A DNA stretch of 64,000 nucleotides from Virgibacillus_N oceani_A (GTDB taxonomy: Bacteria; Bacillota; Bacilli; Bacillales; Amphibacillaceae): the NCBI GenBank assembly GCA_041521345.1, contig JBGOHB010000027.1. One strand, given 5' to 3'. Position numbers and translations under genes: made by a program. Below the pieces are notes generated by a model. That model saw only the letters and a program-made list of their open reading frames with translations, was not told the DNA's origin and did not search any database. Positions 34,659 to 43,643 of this stretch are shown here, in pieces (position 1 is the stretch's first letter; every line of letters starts with the position of its first letter).

Positions 34659-35014
34659 TGGGCTATTTTTATATATTTGGAACGATTATTTTTACAGTGT
34701 ACGGTCAATTAATCTTAAAATGGAAAATTGATCAATATGGTAATCTGCCAGAACCGTTCTGGGATCGGATTACCTTTCTTTTGCAGCTACTGTTAAATCC
34801 CTGGATTCTTTCCGGTTTTTTTGCAGCATTTCTGGCTGCATTAAGCTGGATGGCGGCAATGACTAAGTTCGACATCAGCTACGCGTATCCATTTATGAGT
34901 CTGTCCTTTGTCCTTGTTTTTATTTTATCTGCATTTTTATTTGGCGAACCTGTATCATTCCAAAAAGTTATTGGATTTTCATTTATTGTGCTGGGAATTA
35001 TTGTAATGAGGTGA
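34658..35014 (+). CDS. Small four-helix SMR/EamA-like membrane protein, probable lipid-sugar flippase subunit
   Basis: 118 residues from the ATG at 34658 overlapping the upstream stop codon. Four hydrophobic helices; GQLILKWKIDQYGNLP after helix 1 and SWMAAMTKFDISYAYPFMSLSF in the middle resemble ArnE/ArnF and other small multidrug-resistance fold proteins. In Arn-like systems such proteins flip undecaprenyl-phosphate sugars outward. The position between sugar biosynthesis and glycosyltransferase genes supports that role. Confidence 0.7.
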   Translation: MGYFYIFGTIIFTVYGQLILKWKIDQYGNLPEPFWDRITFLLQLLLNPWILSGFFAAFLAALSWMAAMTKFDISYAYPFMSLSFVLVFILSAFLFGEPVSFQKVIGFSFIVLGIIVMR

Positions 35015-35019
35015 TTGGC

Positions 35020-36150
35020 TTGATACCATTTTATAAACCATGTGTGACCGGAAAGGAATCTGTTGCAATGCAGCAAGCTTTGGCAAATGGCAAGCTGTCC
35101 GGCAATGGGTCGTTTGGAAATAAATGTACAAACTGGCTGGAGGAGCGGTTGGGATGTGAAAAAGCTATCCTTACGCCATCTTGTACAGATGCACTTGAGA
35201 TGACAGCTTTATTAATGGAGATTAGAGACGGCGATGAAGTGATCATGCCTTCTTATACATTTGTTTCCTCAGCGAATGCATATGCATTATGGGGTGCTTC
35301 CATCCGCTTTATTGATGTCGATCCGTTAACGATGAATATGGATGCTGACCTTATTGAAGCAGCCGTTACCGAACGGACTAAAGCGATTGTAGCGGTGCAT
35401 TATGCGGGTGTTTCCTGTGATACGGATAAAATTATGGACATTGCAGAGCGGCATCATCTTTTTGTTATTGAAGATGCTGCCCAGGCGTTAATGAGTACAT
35501 ATAAGGATAAGCCGCTGGGCACTATCGGACATTTTGGGACGTTCAGTTTTCATGATACGAAAAATTATACTTGCGGAGAAGGCGGTGCGTTATTAATTAA
35601 TGATCCTGCCCAAATGGAACGAGCAGAAATTTTACAGGAAAAAGGCACGGACCGCTCCAAATTTGTGCGTGGGCAGGTGGATAAATATACATGGCAGGAT
35701 ATTGGTTCTTCCTATTTATTAAGTGAAATCAATGCGGCTTTTCTGTCTGTGCAGTTCGAGCAAGCTAATGTTATTCTGGAGGACAGAATGAAAACCTGGG
35801 AGATATACCGACAAGGACTTAAGAGCTTGTCTGAACAAGGGCGGATCGAAATCCCCTATGTGCCTGCGAATGCTGCCCATAATGCACATATGTTTTTTGT
35901 GAAAGCAAAAGACGAAGAAACGCGTAACAGGCTCATGGATTTTTTAGCGGATAAGCAAATTCAAACTACTTCCCATTATGTGCCGCTGCATAATTCGGTT
36001 GCTGGCAGAAAATATGGCAAGTTTATTGGTGAGGACAAATATACTACGGCAGACGGAACCAGAATACTTCGCCTGCCATTGTATTATGAAATGGGAGAAG
36101 AGGATGCGCGATATGTCATCGATCAGATCCAGACTTTTTACAAAGCATAA
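35020..36150 (+). CDS. wecE: dTDP-4-amino-4,6-dideoxygalactose transaminase (WecE-like)
   Basis: 376 residues from the TTG at 35020 (AGGTGA just upstream), matching the usual family start MIPFYKP and length; a GTG at 35011 overlapping the upstream stop is the alternative. PLP-dependent DegT fold: TPSCTDALEM, VIMPSYTFVSSANAYAL, EDAAQALMSTY, FHDTKNYTCGEGGA with the PLP Lys, and EKGTDRSKFVRGQVDKYTW. Converts dTDP-4-keto-6-deoxyglucose to the 4-amino sugar. Confidence 0.87.
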   Translation: MIPFYKPCVTGKESVAMQQALANGKLSGNGSFGNKCTNWLEERLGCEKAILTPSCTDALEMTALLMEIRDGDEVIMPSYTFVSSANAYALWGASIRFIDVDPLTMNMDADLIEAAVTERTKAIVAVHYAGVSCDTDKIMDIAERHHLFVIEDAAQALMSTYKDKPLGTIGHFGTFSFHDTKNYTCGEGGALLINDPAQMERAEILQEKGTDRSKFVRGQVDKYTWQDIGSSYLLSEINAAFLSVQFEQANVILEDRMKTWEIYRQGLKSLSEQGRIEIPYVPANAAHNAHMFFVKAKDEETRNRLMDFLADKQIQTTSHYVPLHNSVAGRKYGKFIGEDKYTTADGTRILRLPLYYEMGEEDARYVIDQIQTFYKA

Positions 36151-37813
36151 TATTATCATCGGTGTTGCGGTGTTTATTATTATTTTATATCTTATGCCCT
36201 ATTTTGTATTGGGAGAGAACACCCACATCCGCGAACATGACAATCTGGATTCCAATATCGTCTGGTATAAACTGCTTGCTGAAAGTGGTGAAATCTTTAC
36301 ATTAAACGATACGAGGCTGCCAAATGTAATCAACGGTCTGCCAAGAAGTGCGCTTGCTTCCGGACTGGATGCCATGGTCTGGCTGTATGTGCTTTTTGAG
36401 CCGATGACTGCATATACGATTGGTCAGACAATCATGCGGTTTGCCGCGTTTATCGGGATGTATTTTTTGCTGAAGCGACATGTTATACGCGATGAAAAAT
36501 ACCATATTATTGTAGTGGGAGCTGCCCTGGCATTTGCCATACTTCCTTTTTGGCCGTCGGGAATGCTGTCCATAGCCGGGCTTCCACTTGCGCTGCATAT
36601 CTTTTTGACGATTAAAAAACGCGGGAAGGATACCCCGTGGTATTACTGGCTAACGCTTTTACTGATTCCCTTTTTGTCGAATTTTATTTTAACGTTTGTT
36701 TTCTTTTTGGCGATCATGGGAATGGTGTGGCTTGTTGACTGGATTCGCACGAAGCAGTCGGATTGGGTGTTTTTTAGTGCGATTGCTTCAATGACGGCCA
36801 TTTATGTCGCGAAAAATTACCTGCTTATTTCCTCCATGTTTTTTGATGACGGATTTGTTTCCCACCGGGAGGAGTTGAGTCTGGGTCATAATTCATTTGA
36901 ACGGAGCATCGAGCTGTCATTTGAAAATTTTTTATTTGATCACACCCATGACTTATCAGAACATTTCTTGGTAATTGTCCCTGTAATCGGGATTGCTTTT
37001 ATTATAGCAGCTGTCCGCAAATTAAATGTGAAGCTGCTGCTGGCACTGTTTATATTTAATTTTGCCATATCAGTCTGGTATGCCTTTTGGTACTGGGAAG
37101 GCTGGCGGGTTGTAAAAGATAATTTTGAAGTGGCCAATACATTTAATTTTGCGCGAATTCATTTTTTTGATCCTGCGATCTGGTATGTCTCATTTGCACT
37201 GGCTTTAGTCATTTTGTGGCAGTCTTTCCGGTATGGGAAATTAATCGTTATATCGCTAATCGTTGTGCAATGCGGCATCCTGTTCAGTCTGAATGAAGAG
37301 TCAAAGTACAGTGCGGTTGGAAGAGCTACTTTTCAGGAATTTTATTCGGAAACATTGTTTGATGAGGTGCAGGAATATATCGGCATGGATCCCTCGGAAT
37401 ATAGGGTTGTCAGTATAGGCATGCACCCAACCATCGCGCAATATAATGGGTTTTACACACTGGATACGTACAATAACAGTTTTCCCCTTGAATATAAACA
37501 TGATTTCCGTGAAGTGATCGAAGGAGAACTGGAGAAAGATCCGGAGCTGGAGAATTACTTCGACACATGGGGCGGCAGGCTTTATATGTATGTAGCAGAT
37601 CATGGGGAAAATTATATGTTTACAAAAGACCGCGAAGAAGAAGGAACGATTGAAGAGTTGGATATTAATACGGAAGCGTTGAAGGAGCTTGGCGGTGATT
37701 ATATACTCTCTGCTGTTCCAATTGAGAACAGTGAAAAGCTTGATCTGAAGCTGGAAGAGACGTTTGAGCATAAAGAATCTCCTTGGAAAATTTGGTTGTA
37801 TAGAGTACAGTAG
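36113..37813 (+). CDS. Polytopic membrane protein, probable GT-C-like glycosyltransferase (YkoS/DUF6044-like)
   Basis: About 566 residues from the ATG at 36113, with GAGAAGAGG at good spacing; upstream ATGs at 36104 and 36086 are alternatives, all inside the wecE 3' end. An N-terminal helix is followed by an extracellular loop with HDNLDSNIVWYKLL, then about eight more helices and a soluble, acidic C-terminal domain (about 400-566). The acidic first loop and layout resemble GT-C enzymes such as YfhO that move sugars from the lipid carrier onto wall polymers. The family name is from memory and less sure than the architecture. Confidence 0.65.
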   Translation: MSSIRSRLFTKHNIIIGVAVFIIILYLMPYFVLGENTHIREHDNLDSNIVWYKLLAESGEIFTLNDTRLPNVINGLPRSALASGLDAMVWLYVLFEPMTAYTIGQTIMRFAAFIGMYFLLKRHVIRDEKYHIIVVGAALAFAILPFWPSGMLSIAGLPLALHIFLTIKKRGKDTPWYYWLTLLLIPFLSNFILTFVFFLAIMGMVWLVDWIRTKQSDWVFFSAIASMTAIYVAKNYLLISSMFFDDGFVSHREELSLGHNSFERSIELSFENFLFDHTHDLSEHFLVIVPVIGIAFIIAAVRKLNVKLLLALFIFNFAISVWYAFWYWEGWRVVKDNFEVANTFNFARIHFFDPAIWYVSFALALVILWQSFRYGKLIVISLIVVQCGILFSLNEESKYSAVGRATFQEFYSETLFDEVQEYIGMDPSEYRVVSIGMHPTIAQYNGFYTLDTYNNSFPLEYKHDFREVIEGELEKDPELENYFDTWGGRLYMYVADHGENYMFTKDREEEGTIEELDINTEALKELGGDYILSAVPIENSEKLDLKLEETFEHKESPWKIWLYRVQ

Positions 37814-37910
37814 CGTGAAGGAATTGAACGGCTCGACTCTCTAACCGAATGGAACCTATGGAAATCAACGGGAATGACCGTTTTTCAGTACGCAGCATGA
37901 AATCTAATAG

Positions 37911-37958
37911 AAAACCTCTTACTTTCTTCTATTATAAGATGAAGTAAGTGGTTTTTTA
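37911..37958 (+). terminator. Terminator of the sugar-glycosylation operon
   Basis: AAAACCTCTTACTT pairs with AAGTAAGTGGTTTT around a 17-base loop, followed by T residues. The rest of the gap up to 38261 holds nothing I can support. Confidence 0.75.
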
Positions 37959-38261
37959 CGTTTTGGATGTCATTAAATTATTTTGAAACATGTTCGGTAA
38001 AATCAGCCAGCAATCTCGCCCCAAGTCCTTTGCAGATTTTACGTAATAGCCATTTTCTTCTTGGGTAAGATTATTCCCTTCATATATTATCGTCGCTTCA
38101 TTCATCCATTATCTCTGCTTCATTCTATTTATTCGACACACGAAGTAATAAACCCTTCAATGAAAATATTTTATCAGATGAAGGTATTCTACAACATTGC
38201 CATGCATATAATGAAAAATGTGCAAAATGCTATCTTTTACATATAAGGAGGTATGTGCGAA

Positions 38262-38720
38262 ATGCCAAGCGGACTTCATCAGCTCGAATTAGAAATTCCC
38301 ATTCACCATGCTTGGGGATTTGTAAAGGATATGAACAACTGGGCTCCCCTGGTGCCTGGTTATACCGGGCACGAACAGCTAAACGACAGACAGTCAACCT
38401 GGACCTTTACAGGGGATGCAGGGATCGTCCAAAAAACGATTCATTTACGAGTAGATATTCAGGAGTGGAACGAACCTACAAAAGTTACATTTACATTAAA
38501 AGGGATCAATGAAAATTTTTCAGGCAACGGTTATTTTCAGGCAAATTCAATTAGTGACACATCCATCAAAATGACAGGGTATATGCAAATTTCCGCTAAA
38601 GGGATCACGGGACCAATGATCAATCCCCTCTTAAAGACGCTCATTCCCAAAACAATTAAAAGGTTCACTGAAACGGTTGCAGACAGCATGATGAAAATGG
38701 AGACGGTAGGAGCTGGTTAA
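38262..38720 (+). CDS. SRPBCC/CoxG-like ligand-binding domain protein
   Basis: 152 residues from the ATG at 38262, ten bases after AAGGAGG; the ATG at 38253 is too close to the site. Helix-grip pattern: a short N-terminal strand, HHAWGFVKDMNNWAPLVPGY, a central set of strands (WTFTGDAGIVQKTIHLRVDI, KVTFTLKGINENFSGNGYF) and a long C-terminal helix. Resembles carbon monoxide dehydrogenase subunit G-like proteins, but no Cox genes are near. Ligand unknown. Confidence 0.7.
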   Translation: MPSGLHQLELEIPIHHAWGFVKDMNNWAPLVPGYTGHEQLNDRQSTWTFTGDAGIVQKTIHLRVDIQEWNEPTKVTFTLKGINENFSGNGYFQANSISDTSIKMTGYMQISAKGITGPMINPLLKTLIPKTIKRFTETVADSMMKMETVGAG

Positions 38721-38728
38721 TCGTGATG

Positions 38729-38770
38729 GCTTTTCACCTCATCGATGAGGTGAAAAGCTTTTTTGTTTTT
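38729..38770 (+). terminator. Strong terminator after the SRPBCC gene
   Basis: GCTTTTCACCTCAT and ATGAGGTGAAAAGC make a 14-base perfect stem with a CG loop, followed by a long T run. Confidence 0.92.
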
Positions 38771-38880
38771 TTATCAATACATTAAAAATCTATCCTATTT
38801 ACTCTACTATGACCAAGTGGTAGAATATAACAGGCAACTAATCACGCAGGCTTTACTTGCCTGGAAAGGATCCTGCTCCT

Positions 38881-39753
38881 ATGACTAAAATCATCGATAA
38901 ACTTCATAAACCGACAGTCGAATATTTACAGATTATCATTGGCGCAACCCTTGTCGCCCTGTCCTATAATTTATTTCTATTACCATCTAAGCTTGCTGCA
39001 GGTGGTATCTCGGGGATAAGTACAATTTTATTCGAACTGTATGCACTTAGCCCTGCCTTCACACAATTTTTGATTAATATTCCTATTTTTGTTATAGGCT
39101 GGCTTGCTATGGGCTCAGACTTTAGCTGGAAAACACTGGCTGGCACTTTTTGGGTGCCTTTTGTTATATGGCTTACTGCTGGTGTTCCGTATACAGTAAC
39201 AAACCCGCTGCTCGGTGCCATTTACGGCGGGATAATTTTAGGAGCCGGTCTCGGTATTGTTTATAAAGGAAATGGCTCAACTGGGGGAACTGCAGCCATT
39301 GCTCAGATTGTAAAGAAATCCACCGGGCTGTCCAGCGGATATTCCCAGCTTTTTGTAGACGGTGTGGTTGTCATTTCTTCTATTATTGTGTTTAATTTGG
39401 AAATTACATTATTTGCTTTAATGTGTATTTATATAACTAGTAAAACCATAGATGTCGTACAGTTACGCACCTCTGCTACGAAACTTATCATGATTATTAC
39501 TGAGAATGAAGTGAAAATTCAGCAAATCATCAGTAATGAAATAGACCGGGGACTTACCAAAGTTCGTTCCGTCGGCGGCTATTCAAACGAGGACAAAACA
39601 ATGATCCTTTGTGTGACCGAGCATCAGGAGGCTGTTCAATTGAGAAAGATCTTGCAAAAAGAAGAACCTGATACATTTGTTATTTTTATTAATGCATCTG
39701 AGATTTTGGGTCGCGGTTTTTCGTTAGACAAGTATTATGGGCAGAAACTGTAG
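38881..39753 (+). CDS. YitT family membrane protein (DUF161/DUF2179)
   Basis: 290 residues from the ATG at 38881 (GAAAGGAT upstream); a TTG at 38857 would add eight residues. Five to six hydrophobic helices with LLPSKLAAGGISGIS, YKGNGSTGGTAAIAQIV and VDGVVVISSIIVFN, then a cytoplasmic C-terminal DUF2179 domain (about 210-290, DRGLTKVRSVGGYSNEDKTMI). Several paralogues occur in Bacillus; transported substrate unknown. Confidence 0.88.
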   Translation: MTKIIDKLHKPTVEYLQIIIGATLVALSYNLFLLPSKLAAGGISGISTILFELYALSPAFTQFLINIPIFVIGWLAMGSDFSWKTLAGTFWVPFVIWLTAGVPYTVTNPLLGAIYGGIILGAGLGIVYKGNGSTGGTAAIAQIVKKSTGLSSGYSQLFVDGVVVISSIIVFNLEITLFALMCIYITSKTIDVVQLRTSATKLIMIITENEVKIQQIISNEIDRGLTKVRSVGGYSNEDKTMILCVTEHQEAVQLRKILQKEEPDTFVIFINASEILGRGFSLDKYYGQKL

Positions 39754-39839
39754 CTTGTGTATGTCTGTATTTATTGCTAGGATAGCAGTTGTTTTTAGTG
39801 AGCTTCTATCTAAATGAATATTTTTCCCCAGTAGCCGAC

Positions 39840-40345
39840 ACACTGAAGAAGTGTTAGAGCTGGGCTATGTGACGTTTGCATCGTGTTTGACGTGCTGGAG
39901 GTTTGATAGAGATCGCCTATCTGACGGTTGCATCGGGTTTGGCGGGCTGGAGGGATGATAGAGCAGGGCTATCTGACATTTGCATCGTGTTTGGCCCGCT
40001 GTAGGGCTGATAGAGATCGCCTATCTGACGGTTGCACCGGGTTTGCCATACAGGAGGGCCGATAGAGCAGGGCTATCTGACATTTGCATCGTGTTTGGCC
40101 CGCTGTAGGGCTGATAGAGATCGCCTATCTGACGGTTGCATCGGGTTTGGCGGGCTGGAGGGATGATAGAGCAGGGCTATCTGACATTTGCATCGGGTTT
40201 GGCCCGCTGTAGGGCTGATAGAGATAGCCTATCTGACGGTTGCATCGGGTTTGCCATACAGGAGGGCCGATAGACCTCACGTATGTCACCACTAGCACGA
40301 AATTAGCGAGTTACAAGATGTATAGAGGTCGTGCTATGTCATCTT
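39840..40345. repeat. 52-bp tandem repeat array 2
   Basis: The marker CTATCTGAC (first copy CTATGTGAC) begins at 39865, 39917, 39969, 40021, 40073, 40125, 40177 and 40229, always 52 apart; degenerate units follow near 40280 and 40334. Each unit carries a dyad GATAG-N7-CTATC. Two unit types (GAGATCGC and GAGCAGGG) mostly alternate, giving a 104-bp super-period. It lies between the convergent yitT-like and threonine ammonia-lyase genes and is homologous to array 1. Confidence 0.92.
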
Positions 40346-40434
40346 TCTAAACACGGCTGCAGACTTAACATGTTTAGAATAAATTTTATATGACCAAACT
40401 GCCCGTGCCGAACAAATTTGCTAATATTAAAATT

Positions 40435-40478
40435 TAAAAAAAGAATCCACCTCCTCATATAAGATGAATTCTTTTCCT
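40435..40478 (-). terminator. Terminator of the ilv-leu operon
   Basis: On the minus strand AAAGAATTCATC leads through a loop to GGATTCTTT followed by T residues. It begins about 10 bases past the last gene of the operon. Confidence 0.7.
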
Positions 40479-40487
40479 TATGTTAAC

Positions 40488-41447
40488 CTAAGCCGAATGA
40501 TGAAAGCTTTTAGCCAGATTCTGGATTTTAGCCATCATGCTGATATCCAAGTTGCCACCGCTGACAACAACCCCGCAATGCCTTGATTTAATCTTATTTT
40601 TATAGGCGAATAATGCAGCAATGGATGCTGCTCCTGCACCTTCGATTAATGTTTTGTTTCTCTCCAGCATGTAAAGAATAGCTGATGCGATTTCAGCATC
40701 GGTTACGGTTACAATATCATCCACATATTCCTGGATTACCGGCAATGTGTGCTGACCGGGTTTTTTCACGGCAATACCTTCTGCAATGGTATTTACGGAT
40801 GTAATAGTTTTCATCCGATTCTTATGGTAACTTTCATACATTGCCGGGGCACCTTGAGCCTGCACACCGATCACCTTTATATTCCGGTTCACATGTTTTG
40901 CCCCTACAGCGATTCCGCTTATGAGCCCGCCTCCGCCAATAGGGACAATGATGGTATCCATACGGTCTTCCTGGCGCAGCATCTCCATGGCAATAGTGCC
41001 TTGCCCAGCCATGATATCATAATCATCAAACGGGTGGATATACACGGCACCAGTCTGTAATTGTTTCTTCAAAGATGCTTCATATGCTTCCTGAAATGTC
41101 TCTCCTGTTAAAACAACATGTGCTCCATAATTTCGCGTTGCATCTACCTTTGCAGCTGGCGTCTTTTCAGCCATGAAAATAGTGGCTTTCACTCCCAATT
41201 TGGCTGCTGCATAGGCAACACCCTGGGCATGATTTCCTGCAGAAGCAGTAATCACGCCTCTTTTTAATTGCTTTTTCGGCAACTGCATTAACTTAAAAGT
41301 GGCGCCCCGAAATTTAAATGCGCCGGTTTTCTGCTGGTTTTCCATCTTAAAATAAACGTTCTTGCCGATTAATCGATTCGTTGTTTCTGAAGTAAGTAAT
41401 GATGTGCGATGAACAATCGGTTTTAAGCGGCCCATTGCCGTATGCAC
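40488..41447 (-). CDS. Threonine ammonia-lyase, short form, last gene of the ilv-leu operon
   Basis: 319 residues. PLP Lys in TGAFKFRGATFK (about residue 48), ASAGNHAQGVAYAA substrate loop, VPIGGGGLISG, and GVVVSGGNLD at the C-terminus. It ends after the catalytic domain, with no IlvA-type regulatory domain, so isoleucine feedback inhibition is not expected. It starts 48 bases after leuD with no terminator between. It would supply 2-oxobutanoate, linking isoleucine synthesis to the T-box-controlled operon. Confidence 0.85.
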   Translation of the reverse strand: MHTAMGRLKPIVHRTSLLTSETTNRLIGKNVYFKMENQQKTGAFKFRGATFKLMQLPKKQLKRGVITASAGNHAQGVAYAAAKLGVKATIFMAEKTPAAKVDATRNYGAHVVLTGETFQEAYEASLKKQLQTGAVYIHPFDDYDIMAGQGTIAMEMLRQEDRMDTIIVPIGGGGLISGIAVGAKHVNRNIKVIGVQAQGAPAMYESYHKNRMKTITSVNTIAEGIAVKKPGQHTLPVIQEYVDDIVTVTDAEIASAILYMLERNKTLIEGAGAASIAALFAYKNKIKSRHCGVVVSGGNLDISMMAKIQNLAKSFHHSA

Positions 41448-41495
41448 TTTTTCACCTGTTAAGCAATCCCCAAAAGGTTCACTCTCCTCTTCATC

Positions 41496-42104
41496 TTATA
41501 AGTTAATTTCGTTTTCGTAAGCCTCGATTCTAGCTTCATGATGCAAGGTTAAAGAAATATCATCCCAGCCATTCAACAGCTTTTGTTTATGAAATTCCGG
41601 GATTTCAAAAGACACTTCATGGCCATTTTCATCTGTAATTGTCTGTTTCTTTAAATCAATCTGAAGTTCCAATGCTGCATTCTCAGCTCGCCTCATCCAC
41701 TGCTTCATCTGCTTTTCATTCATCTGCACGAGAAGAAGTCCATTTTTCATAGCATTATTGTGAAAAATATCAGCAAAACTTGGTGCTATAATAACCTTGA
41801 AACCATAATCCAGGATTGCCCATGGAGCATGCTCTCGTGAAGAACCGCAGCCGAAATTTTCCCCGCCTAAAAGAATAGTGGCATCTTTATATTTCTCCTC
41901 GTTCAAACTGAATGTATCTCTTAACTTTCCATCATCATCAAAGCGCCAGTGGTAAAAAAGAAACTGCCCAAAACCCGTACGTTCAATTCTCTTTAAAAAC
42001 TGTTTTGGTATAATTTGATCTGTATCCACATTACTCCGATCCAGCGGATACACACTTCCTTTATGACTTTCAATTGCTTCCATAATAAGGTACCTCCTTA
42101 CCAC
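41496..42104 (-). CDS. leuD: 3-isopropylmalate dehydratase small subunit
   Basis: 202 residues, with an NVDTDQIIPKQFL substrate-site block and the FGCGSSREHAPWAI motif of aconitase swivel domains. With LeuC it isomerises 2- to 3-isopropylmalate. The first in-frame start is a GTG-type codon at 42104; MEAIESHKGSVYP, preceded by AAGGAGG, begins at the ATG at 42083 and is the likelier start. Separated from leuC by 118 bases containing a perfect hairpin. Confidence 0.9.
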   Translation of the reverse strand: MVRRYLIMEAIESHKGSVYPLDRSNVDTDQIIPKQFLKRIERTGFGQFLFYHWRFDDDGKLRDTFSLNEEKYKDATILLGGENFGCGSSREHAPWAILDYGFKVIIAPSFADIFHNNAMKNGLLLVQMNEKQMKQWMRRAENAALELQIDLKKQTITDENGHEVSFEIPEFHKQKLLNGWDDISLTLHHEARIEAYENEINL

Positions 42105-42116
42105 ACTTGTTTGGCT

Positions 42117-42137
42117 GGCAGATGTCCATCATCTGCC
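42117..42137 (-). other. Perfect hairpin in the leuC-leuD gap
   Basis: Eight-base arms GGCAGATG / CATCTGCC with a 5-base loop and no T run. Inside the operon it could protect an mRNA end or mark a processing site. Confidence 0.6.
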
Positions 42138-42222
42138 TATAAATAGGGGGCGCAACCCGCTTTACAATGCAAGTTGCTATCCATACTAAGCCCGTCGATT
42201 AACTGTATAAATACTGCAATTT

Positions 42223-43629
42223 TCAGCTGACCGCTCCAACAAATTTGCGAACATCAACAAAATGACCTTCTATCGCTGCAGCTGCCGCCATTTCCGGACT
42301 GACCAGGTGTGTTCTGGATCCATTTCCTTGGCGTCCTTCAAAATTCCGGTTGGAAGTGGAGGCACAGCGGCCACCAGGCGGCACAACGTCGTCATTCATG
42401 GCGAGGCACATGCTGCATCCAGCCTCTCTCCATTCAAAGCCGGCTTCCTTAAATACCGTATCAAGGCCTTCTTTTTCTGCCTGTAATTTGATGCTGAATG
42501 ATCCTGGTACCACAATTGCCCTTACATTACCATTTACCTTTTTCCCTTTCACTATGGCAGCAGCCTTCTGCAAGTCACTTAATCTGGAATTCGTACAGGA
42601 TCCAATGAATACGTGATCAATTTCAATGGAACTAATCGGTTGGTTTTCTTCCAGTCCCATATATTCCAGGGCACGTTTTACATCTTCCCGACTTTCTGCT
42701 TCATCCAGAGAAGGAGTTGCAGCACTTACCGGAACACACATGCCGGGATTTGTTCCCCAGGAAACCTGCGGCTCGATTTCCGCTGCATGAATCGTTACCG
42801 TCTTATCATACTCGGCTCCTTCATCAGTCGCCAAATCAAGCCAGGCATCTGCCGCTTCATTAAAAGCGTCTCCCGCTGCCACATATTCCTTTCCTTTTAA
42901 AAATTCCACTGTAGTCTTATCCGGGCTAATCAATCCGGCTCTTGCTCCTGCTTCGATCGACATATTACAGACGGTCATGCGTTCCTCCATGGATAAATTG
43001 CGAATTGCATCCCCCGTATATTCAATGACATGCCCTGTACCGAAACGGACACCGAATTTAGCAATGATCGCTAAAATTAAATCCTTTGCAGTCACTCCAG
43101 GCCCCAGCTCTCCTTCGACTTTCACATTCAATGTTTTGGGACGCTCCTGCCAAATGGATTGTGTGGCAAGTACATGCTCCACTTCACTCGTACCGATACC
43201 AAAAGCAAGTGCACCAAAGGCGCCGTGGGTGGATGTATGACTGTCCCCGCACACAATGGTTTTCCCGGGCTGAGTTAAACCAAGCTGCGGACCGATCACA
43301 TGTACGATTCCCTGATCGGGATGATACATATCAGCAAGCGGTATTCCATATTCTTCACAGTTTTCTTTTAATGTTTCCATCTGTTTTTTGGCAATTTCAT
43401 CTTTAATAACATCCCGATTTTTCGTAGGCACATTATGGTCGACCGTGGCATAGGTCAGATCTGGCCGGCGTACTTTACGATTATTCAATCGCAGTCCCTC
43501 AAAAGCCTGAGGGGAGGTTACTTCATGAACCAAGTGCAGATCAATATATAATAAATCAGGCCTTCCTTCTTCTTTGTGAACCACATGTTTATTCCATATT
43601 TTTTCGACAATCGTTTCAGGCTTCCCCAT
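42223..43629 (-). CDS. leuC: 3-isopropylmalate dehydratase large subunit
   Basis: 468 residues from the ATG at 43629, preceded by GGGGGGA; an upstream start at 43662 overlaps leuB. Aconitase family: CGDSHTSTHGAFGALAFGIG, and the [4Fe-4S] cysteines in FIGSCTNSR and GCSMCLAMN. Pairs with LeuD in leucine synthesis. It follows leuB after 14 bases. Confidence 0.93.
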   Translation of the reverse strand: MGKPETIVEKIWNKHVVHKEEGRPDLLYIDLHLVHEVTSPQAFEGLRLNNRKVRRPDLTYATVDHNVPTKNRDVIKDEIAKKQMETLKENCEEYGIPLADMYHPDQGIVHVIGPQLGLTQPGKTIVCGDSHTSTHGAFGALAFGIGTSEVEHVLATQSIWQERPKTLNVKVEGELGPGVTAKDLILAIIAKFGVRFGTGHVIEYTGDAIRNLSMEERMTVCNMSIEAGARAGLISPDKTTVEFLKGKEYVAAGDAFNEAADAWLDLATDEGAEYDKTVTIHAAEIEPQVSWGTNPGMCVPVSAATPSLDEAESREDVKRALEYMGLEENQPISSIEIDHVFIGSCTNSRLSDLQKAAAIVKGKKVNGNVRAIVVPGSFSIKLQAEKEGLDTVFKEAGFEWREAGCSMCLAMNDDVVPPGGRCASTSNRNFEGRQGNGSRTHLVSPEMAAAAAIEGHFVDVRKFVGAVS

Positions 43630-43643
43630 GTCAAATCCCCCCA

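Noticed and set aside
31956..36150. dTDP-rhamnose pathway
   Set aside because: rmlA and rmlB are present but rmlC and rmlD are not; WecE- and WecD-like genes show the intermediate goes to an acetylated amino sugar.
38061..38246. 61-residue open frame upstream of the SRPBCC gene
   Set aside because: No ribosome site and no conserved pattern; it lies in AT-rich spacer DNA.
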